From assembly GCA_019636035.1 (NCBI GenBank), contig JAHBYI010000003.1, positions 124,001 through 188,000 on the forward strand: a stretch of 64,000 nt of DNA, read 5' to 3'. The first letter of the stretch is position 1, and every line of letters starts with the position of its first letter. Source of the stretch: Candidatus Paracaedibacteraceae bacterium. GTDB taxonomy: Bacteria; Pseudomonadota; Alphaproteobacteria; Paracaedibacterales; Paracaedibacteraceae. A program made the translations under genes and the position numbers. Below, piece by piece: positions 16,940-25,187 of this stretch. A model generated the notes under the pieces. That model worked only from the letters and a program-made list of their open reading frames with translations. It did not search any database and had not been told where the DNA came from.

Positions 16940-17920
16940 TTATTTACGATACTCGAGATACCATCTAACAAAATTTGGTACCCCTTCGTCAATTGTTGTT
17001 TTCGGGGAATAACCAAGTTCAGCCTTGGCTTTATCAATATTGGCATAGGTTTCTTTCACATCCCCTAACTGCATCGGCATTGAATTAATGATTGCCTTTT
17101 TACCAATTGTTTGTTCAATCAATTCAATAACACGTGGCAAATCTTCGCAACGGTTATTACCAAGGTTATAGATCGGATGACGTTCACCATGGGCATTAGT
17201 AGGTTTACGTCGCACTGCAGCCACAATACCAGAGACAATGTCATCGATATAGGTAAAATCACGCTTCATTTTGCCACCATTATACAAATCCAGTGGCTCA
17301 CCGGCTAGAATAGCTTTTGTGAATTTAAACGCTGCCATATCCGGACGTCCCCATGGGCCATAGACGGTAAAGAAACGTAAGCCCGTCGCCGGCATCCCAT
17401 ACAAATAGTTATAGGATTGAGCCATCAACTCATTACCGCTCTTGGTCGCTGCATACAGGGAAATTGGCGTCGCCGTCATCTGGTCTTCGGTAAACGGCAT
17501 ATTCGTGTTTGAACCATAGATCGATGATGTACTGGCATACACAAGGTTTTCAAAATCCTTTTGATGACGGCAAAGCTCCAGAAGGACTAAGAATCCGGTA
17601 ATATTACTAGCTATATAGGCAAACGGATTTTCAATGGAATAACGCACGCCTGCTTGGGCTGCTAAATTTATGGCTCGCTTAGGTTCATACTGCGCCCAAA
17701 CCCTCGACATTGCTTCGCGGTCACTAATATCAATTTCGTGAAAGTGAAAATTCGGATAAGCAGATAATTGTTTTAAGCGATTTCTTTTTAGATCAACAGA
17801 ATAGTAATCATTGACATTATCAACACCAATAACCGTCTCTCCCTCTTCAAGAAGACGCAGTGCCGTTGTCATACCAATAAACCCGGCACAACCGGTCAAA
17901 AAAATAGGGGAATTAGACAT
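16940..17920 (-). CDS. NAD-dependent epimerase, UDP-glucuronate 4-epimerase type
   Basis: A 326-residue extended short-chain dehydrogenase. The NAD motif is TGCAGFIG (about residues 9-16), and VDNVNDYYSVDLKRNRL just after it is characteristic of UDP-glucuronate 4-epimerases, which make UDP-galacturonate for surface polysaccharide or LPS. Further motifs are the Ser/Thr of YASTSSIYG, the catalytic YAATKSGNE, and GLRFFTVYGPWGRPDMA. Substrate is inferred from these residues. It lies upstream of fabD in the same direction, an unusual partner for fatty acid genes. Confidence 0.85.
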   Translation of the reverse strand: MSNSPIFLTGCAGFIGMTTALRLLEEGETVIGVDNVNDYYSVDLKRNRLKQLSAYPNFHFHEIDISDREAMSRVWAQYEPKRAINLAAQAGVRYSIENPFAYIASNITGFLVLLELCRHQKDFENLVYASTSSIYGSNTNMPFTEDQMTATPISLYAATKSGNELMAQSYNYLYGMPATGLRFFTVYGPWGRPDMAAFKFTKAILAGEPLDLYNGGKMKRDFTYIDDIVSGIVAAVRRKPTNAHGERHPIYNLGNNRCEDLPRVIELIEQTIGKKAIINSMPMQLGDVKETYANIDKAKAELGYSPKTTIDEGVPNFVRWYLEYRK

Positions 17921-18010
17921 TTAGCTTTTCTTAATTCTATTAAATATAAAAAAGTTTTATCACATTTGCCTAAATACAACAACTTATTTAGTTCCCCGCC
18001 CTTTAAATAC

Positions 18011-18095
18011 TATAGTTGTTCCGGTTAAGTTTGATACACGGAATAAGGAGCGATGCGTACATAAAGCTGTAGAAAAGTCAAAAGGAAGGACTACA
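18011..18095 (+). repeat. copy of the dispersed intergenic repeat (copy b)
   Basis: The segment starts TATAGTTGTTCCGG, continues with TTAAGTTTGATACAC and AGGAGCGATGCGTAC, and ends with AGAAAAGTCAAAAGGAAGG. The first and third blocks recur almost unchanged at 25052-25100, and the last near 1680. Confidence 0.6.
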
Positions 18096-18100
18096 ACCAT

Positions 18101-18134
18101 AAAAAAACAGGGTTTCACACACTGTAAAACCCTG
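18101..18134 (-). terminator. Rho-independent terminator of the gene at 18168-18731
   Basis: On the minus strand a CAGGGTTT arm (18127-18134) pairs with AAACCCTG (18108-18115) and is followed by a run of seven T (complement of 18101-18107). Confidence 0.8.
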
Positions 18135-18167
18135 AAATCTCATACTTAATGCCTAAAGTTGATATCT

Positions 18168-18731
18168 CTACATAGATTCGGATCTATACCTATTCTTTTC
18201 TATTTTAGTTATTGCTGTGCTAGGTTGAGCATCCATAGATGATAAAGAAGGACTCGAGGCATTGGATTCCACTTCTAATTCATACGACGATAAACAGTCA
18301 ATCCTATTCTTATCTTTTTTTATATTAATGTCTAACACTAAAGCATAAACGCTTGGATCCATTATTACCGGCAGATCAGGAAGCGTTAAAGCAGAAAATC
18401 CAATCAGTTGATTATGTTTATCTGATACATTAATTATAACTAGATTATCCACAGCATCAACTGATGAAATCATGCAACTCGTTTTTCGTAAAGATTGGAA
18501 AGAAACTTCGTCCGGCAAATACTCAAGGATATAACCTGAATTACCATGATAATTTGTATTTTGTTCTCCAAAAACACGAACAGTCACATGGATAGGATAC
18601 TCCGTCGCAGCATCAGATATAACGACCCTTGATTTGACTAAATTCACACAAGCATCATCCGCTGCTTGAGCCATAGATAAAAAAGCAGTTAATAAAAATG
18701 AAATACCTTTAATTCCCAATGTCCTTGTCAT
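18168..18731 (-). CDS. unrecognised secreted protein
   Basis: A 187-residue protein with a clear N-terminal signal peptide (basic start, hydrophobic run to about residue 18, AQA-A cleavage site). The mature part looks beta-rich in its first 140 residues (alternating patterns such as IHVTVRVFGEQ and LVIINVSDKH) and ends in a Ser-rich low-complexity tail. Two or three cysteines are present. No family recognised. It follows the gene at 18749-19966 by 17 bases on the same strand and has its own terminator downstream, so the two form a likely operon of exported proteins. Confidence 0.65.
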   Translation of the reverse strand: MTRTLGIKGISFLLTAFLSMAQAADDACVNLVKSRVVISDAATEYPIHVTVRVFGEQNTNYHGNSGYILEYLPDEVSFQSLRKTSCMISSVDAVDNLVIINVSDKHNQLIGFSALTLPDLPVIMDPSVYALVLDINIKKDKNRIDCLSSYELEVESNASSPSLSSMDAQPSTAITKIEKNRYRSESM

Positions 18732-18748
18732 GCCTCAGTCTCCTCTAA

Positions 18749-19966
18749 TTATGATTTATTGCTTACGTCAGAGTCAAATTGCATTGTTACACCTGTAAAT
18801 CCATCTCTCAAAGCCTTAAAAAGGGCTGCAATCTTTTCCGGGTTTAAACGCAATTTTGAATTTTTTGGTGGCTTAACTTTATTAAAAGCAACTCCATTTT
18901 CTATCATCACGTTAACAGTTGCTTCTGCTGCTGCAGCAATAATCCTTGATTGAAATTCCTTTGATTCTTCCTTAGGCTCAACTTTAAATATATCCATCAG
19001 CAAGGTTATGATGCCCTCAAAACTGTCTTGTTTAAATGCACATCCTGATACAACTTCCGGTGCCTTGCCATCAAGAGGATAATGCATACGTAATATTTTA
19101 CGAGCGTCAGAGGCCTGAGATGGCTTATCAGGATCAAGAAGATATGTCATGGTTCTCTTCATCTCACTAATAAAACTTGTTTTTGTAAATGCCTTAAGTA
19201 ACGCCGCTTCCGGATACTGAATATCACCAGGAAGTGCTGTTAACATTTTAGATTTTAATCCGGCTATAAAACTGTTCTTCTGTTGAGTCTTGGACAGCTT
19301 ATCCCATAAATCGTTAAATTCCTTAATTTTACCATTCTTTATGTCTTCTAGTTTTTGCTCCGGAACAGAAAGAACATATCCATACTCATCGTCAAGTCTT
19401 GAATTATCAACCACCTCACGATTAGCTGCTTTATACAAGGAAAGGTGAGGCCTCACTGGCAAAACATCGGAAAGGAGACGAGACTGTTCATCTGTCAGTG
19501 TTTTCTTTTCGTCACGTAGCTTATAGCCGCTGAATTCTAAGGTGATGAATTGCCCCATAAAGTTAACCCCACTCACAACAAATTCAATCAGGCTAAAAGC
19601 ACCTACCAATTGTTTTATTTCCGGATCAGTAAGCGACCGGTCTAGATCATTCAATGTCATATGGAAATTCTGATGGATCTTCTCGGAGTCACCAATGAGA
19701 TCAATGACCTGGCCTGCAGCTTGAACCGGTCTATTTTTCTTTGTATCATAAAGTTGAATCTCAACAAGGCCGGCTTTTTCCTCAGATGATAGTTTATCAA
19801 CCTTACCAATAATCTCCTGACGTTGAGCGATTAACCTTTGAACACCATCCTCTCCTAAATGAATACATAAATAGGCATTTGCCGGGTTACTGAAGCTCCC
19901 CCCAATCAAAGCAGTTAATAATAACTTTTTTACAATAGTTTCAGAACGCACGTCTTTATTCTCCAC
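18749..19966 (-). CDS. unrecognised secreted protein
   Basis: A 405-residue protein with a signal-like segment slightly in from the N-terminus (hydrophobic run about residues 13-30, PANA-Y cleavage-like site). The mature chain is mainly helical and charged, with two cysteines far apart, and has no membrane segment or motif I can name. It is the first gene of a likely two-gene operon with the secreted protein at 18168-18731. Its 5' end faces the small RNA locus at 20.17-20.39 kb. Confidence 0.65.
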   Translation of the reverse strand: MENKDVRSETIVKKLLLTALIGGSFSNPANAYLCIHLGEDGVQRLIAQRQEIIGKVDKLSSEEKAGLVEIQLYDTKKNRPVQAAGQVIDLIGDSEKIHQNFHMTLNDLDRSLTDPEIKQLVGAFSLIEFVVSGVNFMGQFITLEFSGYKLRDEKKTLTDEQSRLLSDVLPVRPHLSLYKAANREVVDNSRLDDEYGYVLSVPEQKLEDIKNGKIKEFNDLWDKLSKTQQKNSFIAGLKSKMLTALPGDIQYPEAALLKAFTKTSFISEMKRTMTYLLDPDKPSQASDARKILRMHYPLDGKAPEVVSGCAFKQDSFEGIITLLMDIFKVEPKEESKEFQSRIIAAAAEATVNVMIENGVAFNKVKPPKNSKLRLNPEKIAALFKALRDGFTGVTMQFDSDVSNKS

Positions 19967-20130
19967 AGAAGTATTTAATCAATATACAGATGTTATTATT
20001 CAATGTAAATTTCAATATAAAAATATCAAAAAGTAATATTTATATAAAAATAGAATGTATATTCTATATACCGCAAGAAAGTGTTAATTATTTATTTTCA
20101 TTATTTTTTCAAAAAAAAACAAAAAAAGTA
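19967..20130. other. AT-rich divergent intergenic region
   Basis: Very AT-rich sequence with runs of A and T between the minus-strand gene ending upstream and the small RNA promoter. It presumably holds the promoter of the 18749-19966 gene. No other structure seen. Confidence 0.5.
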
Positions 20131-20158
20131 TTGCACAGTATTTTTTAGCACCTATATC
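20131..20158 (+). promoter_or_regulatory. candidate promoter of the CCTCC-loop small RNA
   Basis: TTGCAC at 20131-20136 and TATATC at 20153-20158 are separated by 16 bases. Transcription would start near 20165, just before the first hairpin. Confidence 0.55.
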
Positions 20159-20164
20159 ACGTTT

Positions 20165-20390
20165 GTACTAAGAAAAACAGTAAAACTTTCTTAGGATAAA
20201 ATACTGCGGATTCGAGATCATAACCCTCCGAAACCCTCTCCGAATCTGCAGTCTGGAAGTGGCTCATCATAATCCCTCCTCCTTGAGAGTCACTTCCCCT
20301 CTAAAAATAGAATGGTGATGGAACAATTATAATTCCTCCTCCTTAAACCATCACCTAACTCAAAGCCCTCTGAAAAGAGGGCTTTTTTAT
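20165..20390 (+). ncRNA. small RNA with three anti-Shine-Dalgarno (CCTCC) hairpin loops
   Basis: Four hairpins and a terminator follow one another with no open frame. Hairpin 0: CTAAGAAA (20168-20175) with 20187-20194, perfect. Hairpin 1: 12 pairs, 20203-20214 with 20241-20252, one G-U, loop containing ACCCTCCG and CCCTCTC. Hairpin 2: 11 pairs, 20255-20265 with 20287-20297, one G-U, loop with CCCTCCTCCTT. Hairpin 3: GGTGATGG (20314-20321) with 20348-20355, perfect, loop with TTCCTCCTCCTT. Then a terminator at 20362-20390. The G-U pairs keep the stems intact at the RNA level. The loops are complementary to AGGAGG ribosome binding sites. From memory, alphaproteobacterial CcsR/cuckoo RNAs have CCUCCUCCC loops of this kind; the relationship is inference. 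It does not encode a protein. Its length would be about 225 bases. Confidence 0.75.
20362..20390 (+). terminator. Rho-independent terminator of the small RNA
   Basis: AAAGCCCTC (20362-20370), loop TGAAAA, GAGGGCTTT (20377-20385), then a T run to 20388. Confidence 0.9.
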
Positions 20391-20448
20391 TTGCACTTTT
20401 GGCAATAAAACTTTACAGTTTGTGCATCATGCAAGAAAAGAGGGAACA

Positions 20449-21273
20449 ATGAAAATAGCAATAACTATAACAGGATTACTCTATTCAGTCTTATTAAATG
20501 CAGCAGAGACTAACGATCTTGTTAACATTACACGCCAATCCCCCTACATTTCCCAATCTGCAAAAATAGGGCTGGATGATACAACCTACTGGGCACAGAT
20601 CCTGGAAAAATATCCTGATTTAAGTAATGATGTCATACCAGAGCTTAGCGATGTTGCAAAAAACCTTGTTCAGGCTGCTCAATCACAAATCAACAGATAT
20701 CAACCAGCAAAAGTTAAGACCGGAATCGTAAATGGAATTGACTTTTTATATAACCAATATAAAATTCAGCACCATACATTGCCGGAATTTTATAATTTCC
20801 TGGCACAATTATGCTGTATAGCTATGCCTGTATATGAAAATCCTTTGACAGAAACGCTGCGTTATTCCCAAGATCTCTTGACGCTTGGATACATTGTTGC
20901 TCCTGTATTCCCTACCATGGATACACCTGATTTTGATGGAAAAATCGGATACGCGGCTGTTGTCACCGGATTAACTCAACGTGTCTGGTTAGCAGGCGTA
21001 TCATTTCGCCCAGACCTCAAGGTCAGTGATTATTTCCTGCCAAATGCACAAGCATCAGGGCAGATATGCTGCCCATCAATCCTCATAAGCCCAAACCTTT
21101 TTCTATGGTACGAAACTGCCGGGGATGCATTTATGTTTTTACTGCAATATAAGCTGCACCAGTTTACTGAATACCTTCCGATGATACGTGATGCGTTAAC
21201 AAAACAACCAACAGCAGAATTATTTCAAGACTATTTTTACCGCCTGCGCAAGAATAATCTGGGGCTTGACTAA
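20449..21273 (+). CDS. unrecognised secreted protein
   Basis: A 274-residue protein from the ATG at 20449, which has AGAGGGAA just before it; an earlier GTG at 20422 would add nine residues ahead of the signal peptide. The signal is MKIAITITGLLYSVLLNAAE. The mature part is rich in aromatic residues, mixed helix and strand, with cysteine pairs (LCCIA near 132, ICCPS near 210). No family recognised. It lies directly after the small RNA terminator and seems to be a separate transcription unit, third exported protein of this region. Confidence 0.65.
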   Translation: MKIAITITGLLYSVLLNAAETNDLVNITRQSPYISQSAKIGLDDTTYWAQILEKYPDLSNDVIPELSDVAKNLVQAAQSQINRYQPAKVKTGIVNGIDFLYNQYKIQHHTLPEFYNFLAQLCCIAMPVYENPLTETLRYSQDLLTLGYIVAPVFPTMDTPDFDGKIGYAAVVTGLTQRVWLAGVSFRPDLKVSDYFLPNAQASGQICCPSILISPNLFLWYETAGDAFMFLLQYKLHQFTEYLPMIRDALTKQPTAELFQDYFYRLRKNNLGLD

Positions 21274-21274
21274 T

Positions 21275-21330
21275 ATAGTCGTTTCATTTGAGTTAAGTAC
21301 AGCTAGTTGAAGGACTCTATTTTCTTTTTA
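21275..21330 (+). repeat. partial copy of the dispersed intergenic repeat (copy f)
   Basis: TATAGTCGTTTCA followed by GAGTTAAGT resembles the start of copy b and, in reverse complement, the copy at 55040-55085. Only the first part of the repeat is present. Confidence 0.35.
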
Positions 21331-21387
21331 TTTGCAATAGCGTACCTATATAAGATACACTCACACCGTTAACGCTGATCGAAAAAA

Positions 21388-22662
21388 ATGACTAAAGAAA
21401 AAATTCAATCACCCGAGGTTGTCACGTTTGGCTGCCGCTTAAATACTTATGAATCCCAAGTCATGAAAGACTTGGCCACTCAGGCTGGGCTGAATAATGC
21501 TATCATTATCAATACGTGTGCCGTTACGTCCGAAGCTGAACGCCAAGCGCGTCAGACCATAAGAAAACTCCGACGTACCAATCCTGAAGCTGAAATTATC
21601 GTAACGGGCTGTGGCGTACAAATTGATCCTGCCAAATACGCAGATATGCCCGAAGTTTCCCGGGTTATTGGCAATGACGAAAAAATGCAAGCGGCTAGCT
21701 ATGCCAAAGACGTTAATCATGAACGCATCCTTGTCAATGACATTATGTCTGTTACAGAAACGGCGGCTCATCTTATTTCCGGTTTTGATGGTAAAGCACG
21801 TGCCTTTGTCCAAATTCAAAACGGCTGTGACCATCGTTGCACATTTTGTACAATTCCCTATGGCCGAGGAAACTCTAGAAGCGTTCCCGTTGGGGAAATC
21901 GTCAGCCAAATCAAAATTCTGATTGATAATGGTTATCCTGAAATCGCCCTTACCGGTGTGGACATCACGGCCTATGGTGCCGACCTCCCAGGGAAGCCAA
22001 CATTAGGCCAGATGGTACGACGCCTTCTTAATCTTGTTCCTGATCTAAAAAGGCTAAGGCTTTCCTCCCTGGATCCCGTTGAAATGGATGATGATTTGTG
22101 GGATCTGATTGCAACAGAGCCGCGCCTTCTCCCTCATTTACACATGAGCCTTCAGGCCGGTGATGATATGATCCTCAAGCGTATGAAGCGTCGCCATTTG
22201 CGTAATGACGCCATCGGCTTTTGCAAAAAGGCGCGCGAACTACGCCCTGATTGTGTTTTTGGTGTCGATTTAATCGCAGGGTTCCCAACTGAAACCGAAG
22301 AGATGTTTGAAAATACACTCAACATTGTTGAGGATTGTGATCTTACATTCCTGCACGTTTTCCCCTACTCTCCACGTCCCGGAACACCGGCCGCTCGCAT
22401 GCCACAAGTCGCGTCTGCAACCATCAAAGAACGTGCGGCTCTCCTCCGTGATAAAGGACAACAAGCCATCGAAAAGCATTTTGCCGCTATGGTTGGAAAA
22501 ACCGTCACTTTCTTAGTAGAAAATAACGACAACGGTATGTTATCCGGCAAAACCGATCACTTTGCCCCGATCCAAGTACAAGGCACAGGAAACGTCGCAA
22601 ATGTCCTCACAGCAAAGATCACAGGCTATACAAAGGACTATTTGGTTGGTGATATAGCGTAG
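21388..22662 (+). CDS. mtaB: tRNA t6A37 methylthiotransferase MtaB
   Basis: MtaB adds a methylthio group to t6A37 of tRNAs reading ANN codons, using two iron-sulfur clusters. The 424-residue protein has the N-terminal cluster cysteines in FGCRLNTYE, NTCAVTSEA and TGCGVQ, the radical-SAM motif CDHRCTFCTIP (about residues 147-157), and a C-terminal TRAM-like part. FGCRLN and the motif spacing fit MtaB better than MiaB, which usually reads GCQMN. The ATG at 21388 is the first in frame. Confidence 0.9.
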   Translation: MTKEKIQSPEVVTFGCRLNTYESQVMKDLATQAGLNNAIIINTCAVTSEAERQARQTIRKLRRTNPEAEIIVTGCGVQIDPAKYADMPEVSRVIGNDEKMQAASYAKDVNHERILVNDIMSVTETAAHLISGFDGKARAFVQIQNGCDHRCTFCTIPYGRGNSRSVPVGEIVSQIKILIDNGYPEIALTGVDITAYGADLPGKPTLGQMVRRLLNLVPDLKRLRLSSLDPVEMDDDLWDLIATEPRLLPHLHMSLQAGDDMILKRMKRRHLRNDAIGFCKKARELRPDCVFGVDLIAGFPTETEEMFENTLNIVEDCDLTFLHVFPYSPRPGTPAARMPQVASATIKERAALLRDKGQQAIEKHFAAMVGKTVTFLVENNDNGMLSGKTDHFAPIQVQGTGNVANVLTAKITGYTKDYLVGDIA

Positions 22663-22720
22663 TGAGTAGAAAACCACGCCCCCGCTCGACATCTTTTGCG
22701 TTCTCGGCTATAGTCATACC

Positions 22721-23824
22721 ATGTTAGCCCTTTTATCCCGCTTGAATGCCATCAGTAAATGGCCTTTATTCCTTGTCACGATCATCTCGTCGGTTGGCTT
22801 TGCTATGCTGTATTCAGCAGCAGACGGCAGTTTTTCCCCTTGGGCATACAAACAAATCATTCGTTTCGGTGTTGGCTTTGTTATTATGCTCTCCATTGCT
22901 TGTACCGACATTCGCACCTGGATGTCAGTTGCCTACCCTTTTTATGCGTTATCGCTTGTCCTGTTGATCGGGGTTGAATTGATGGGGTTTGTCGGCATGG
23001 GGGCACAACGCTGGATCGACCTTTATTTTATTCAGCTTCAGCCATCAGAATTGATGAAAATTGCCTTAATCATGGCCTTAGCCCGCTATTTCCACTTATC
23101 ATCGCTAGAAGATACCTATAAAGTCAAAAACTTACTTATTCCCGTAGCACTTGTCCTTTTTCCGACCATTCTTGTCATGCGCCAACCCGACCTTGGGACA
23201 GCCATGATTTTAATGATGTCAGGGACGATCCTCTTCTTTACGGCTGGCGTCAAGATTTGGAAATTCCTTGTGGTTGGCGGTGGGGTTCTTGCGGCAATTC
23301 CTGTATTCTGGAGCATGCTGCACGAGTATCAACGCAAACGTGTCTTGATTTTCCTTGATCCGGAAAGCGACCCTATGAAATCAGGCTATCACGTCACCCA
23401 ATCTAAGATCGCTTTGGGGTCTGGTGGCTGGTTCGGCCAGGGGTTCATGCAAGGATCCCAGAGCCACCTCAGTTTCCTGCCTGAAAAGCAAACAGACTTT
23501 ATCTTTACCATGTTCAGTGAAGAATTCGGCTTTATTGGCGGGCTTGTCCTCGTTAGCCTTTTTGTCATGTTACTCGTCTATGGATTCCGTGTTGCCATTG
23601 ACAGCCGCATGCACTTTGCGCGCCTTATTGCCATCGGCATTAACTCGACTTTCTTTTTATACGCCTTTATCAATATGTCTATGGTTATGGGCATGCTGCC
23701 TGTCGTTGGCGTTCCTCTGCCGCTTGTCTCTTATGGGGGTACAGCATTATTAACCTTGTTAATGGGGCAAGGATTGCTGTTATCAGCCAGTCTATATAAT
23801 GAATCCAGAACAGGACGAATTTAA
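22721..23824 (+). CDS. rodA: SEDS peptidoglycan glycosyltransferase RodA
   Basis: RodA polymerises lipid II during side-wall growth. The 367-residue polytopic protein has the SEDS signatures: GAQRWIDL, QPSELMKIALIMALARYF, RQPDLGTA, SEEFGFIGG, and PLPLVSYGGTALLTLL near the C-terminus. It is distinguished from FtsW (42.5-44.7 kb) by length and by GAQRWIDLYFIQLQPSE. The cognate transpeptidase gene (mrdA) is not next to it. Its stop overlaps the start of truB (TAATG). Confidence 0.93.
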   Translation: MLALLSRLNAISKWPLFLVTIISSVGFAMLYSAADGSFSPWAYKQIIRFGVGFVIMLSIACTDIRTWMSVAYPFYALSLVLLIGVELMGFVGMGAQRWIDLYFIQLQPSELMKIALIMALARYFHLSSLEDTYKVKNLLIPVALVLFPTILVMRQPDLGTAMILMMSGTILFFTAGVKIWKFLVVGGGVLAAIPVFWSMLHEYQRKRVLIFLDPESDPMKSGYHVTQSKIALGSGGWFGQGFMQGSQSHLSFLPEKQTDFIFTMFSEEFGFIGGLVLVSLFVMLLVYGFRVAIDSRMHFARLIAIGINSTFFLYAFINMSMVMGMLPVVGVPLPLVSYGGTALLTLLMGQGLLLSASLYNESRTGRI

Positions 23825-24690
23825 TGACACACGGCTGGATCATCCTCGATAAACCAGAGGGAATCACCTCAACAAAAGCAGGCTCTCTTGTCAAACGCTT
23901 GTTCAAACAAAAAAAACTGGGGCATGCCGGGACGCTCGATCCCTTTGCCTCGGGCATTCTGCCCCTGGCATTAGGTGAAGCAACAAAAGTTATGCCCTAT
24001 GTCATGAGTGACACCAAAGAATACGAGTTTGAAATTACCTTTGGCGAAGAGCGAGACACAGGCGACCTTGAAGGGCAAGCAACGGCAACCTGTGCGACAA
24101 TGCCAGCAGAGGATAAGGTTCAATCGGTTTTACCGCAATTCACAGGACAGATTACCCAGATTCCACCGAAATATTCCGCATTACGAATCAATGGTGAACG
24201 TGCGTATGAGCTGGCTCGACGGGGCGAAACTATTGAAATGAAATCGCGCCAGGTCATGATCCACGAACTGAACCTTTTAAAAACTTATGAAAACAAAGCT
24301 TATCTGCGGGTTTTGTGCGGAACAGGCACCTATGTTCGCACCCTTGGCCAAGATATAGCCCGAGCTGTTGGCAGCTTAGGGTACCTTAGTATTCTACGGC
24401 GGACAAAAGTTGGCAGATTTTCATTGAAAGATTCAATAAAATTAGATATTTTAAAGAATAGCGACTGCATGAATAATGCAGACGATTATGTGTTGCCCAT
24501 TAGGGCCGTTCTGGACGACATCCCGGCGGTTTCTGTATGCGAGCAACAGGCGGCGTATATTCGCCAGGGTCGATCGATTGATTTGCCTGGCTTTTCCGGA
24601 ACAGTTCTTGTTTTGGAAAATGACGTTGAACTTGCTTTGTGTGAGGGAGACGGCAAAATATTACACCCAAAACGAGTTTTTAATTTATAA
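23824..24690 (+). CDS. truB: tRNA pseudouridine-55 synthase TruB
   Basis: TruB isomerises U55 in the T loop of tRNAs. The 288-residue protein opens with [14 protein letters not shown] and holds the catalytic Asp in [19 protein letters not shown] (about residue 38). Further family motifs are [34 protein letters not shown] and [15 protein letters not shown]. It overlaps rodA by one base and is followed by rpsO after 17 bases. The truB-rpsO-pnp order is widely conserved. Confidence 0.95.
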   Translation: MTHGWIILDKPEGITSTKAGSLVKRLFKQKKLGHAGTLDPFASGILPLALGEATKVMPYVMSDTKEYEFEITFGEERDTGDLEGQATATCATMPAEDKVQSVLPQFTGQITQIPPKYSALRINGERAYELARRGETIEMKSRQVMIHELNLLKTYENKAYLRVLCGTGTYVRTLGQDIARAVGSLGYLSILRRTKVGRFSLKDSIKLDILKNSDCMNNADDYVLPIRAVLDDIPAVSVCEQQAAYIRQGRSIDLPGFSGTVLVLENDVELALCEGDGKILHPKRVFNL

Positions 24691-24707
24691 AGAAAAGGAA
24701 AATTACG

Positions 24708-24977
24708 ATGTCGATTACAGCAGAGCGCAAGCAAGAGCTCATTAAAGATTTTGCAACAAAAGCCGGTGACACAGGTTCCCCTGACATCCAAGTTGCAATT
24801 CTGACAGAGCGTATCCGCAATCTGACAGGACACATGTCTGATCATAAAAAAGACTTTCACTCTCGTCGTGGTTTGTTGATCATGGTTGGTCAACGTCGCC
24901 GCCTTCTTGACTATATCAAGAAGAAAGACGAAAAGCGTTATCAAGATTTGATCGCGCGTTTGGGTCTACGCCGCTAA
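24708..24977 (+). CDS. rpsO: 30S ribosomal protein S15
   Basis: S15, 89 residues, with the family sequence [17 protein letters not shown] and [18 protein letters not shown]. It binds the central domain of 16S rRNA early in small-subunit assembly. Preceded by AAGGAAAA at good distance and followed by its own terminator at 24987, so pnp is probably transcribed separately as well. Confidence 0.97.
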   Translation: MSITAERKQELIKDFATKAGDTGSPDIQVAILTERIRNLTGHMSDHKKDFHSRRGLLIMVGQRRRLLDYIKKKDEKRYQDLIARLGLRR

Positions 24978-24986
24978 GGCAACAAG

Positions 24987-25015
24987 CCACTCTATCAAGT
25001 GATAGGGTGGTTTTT
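24987..25015 (+). terminator. Rho-independent terminator after rpsO
   Basis: CCACTCTATCA (24987-24997) pairs with TGATAGGGTGG (25000-25010), one U-G pair, followed by five T. Confidence 0.85.
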
Positions 25016-25049
25016 ATTAACTCGAAGATAAATGGGGAACGCAGTAAGT

Positions 25050-25145
25050 CATAGTTGTTCCGGTTGTTTTTTATACAAAGAACGAGGAGCGATGCGTACA
25101 TAAGTACGTGAGCGATGAATGACACAATAGAAGAGATAACTATTA
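25050..25145 (+). repeat. copy of the dispersed intergenic repeat (copy c)
   Basis: The segment begins CATAGTTGTTCCGGTT, includes TTTTTATACAAAG and GAGGAGCGATGCGTAC, and continues with ATAAGTACGTGAGCGATG. GCGTAC and GTACGT around ATAA form a small hairpin. Most complete single copy in the window. Confidence 0.6.
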
Positions 25146-25187
25146 CTTTCTCCGTTTTCCGTATCTTCACTATATTAGGAACTATAT

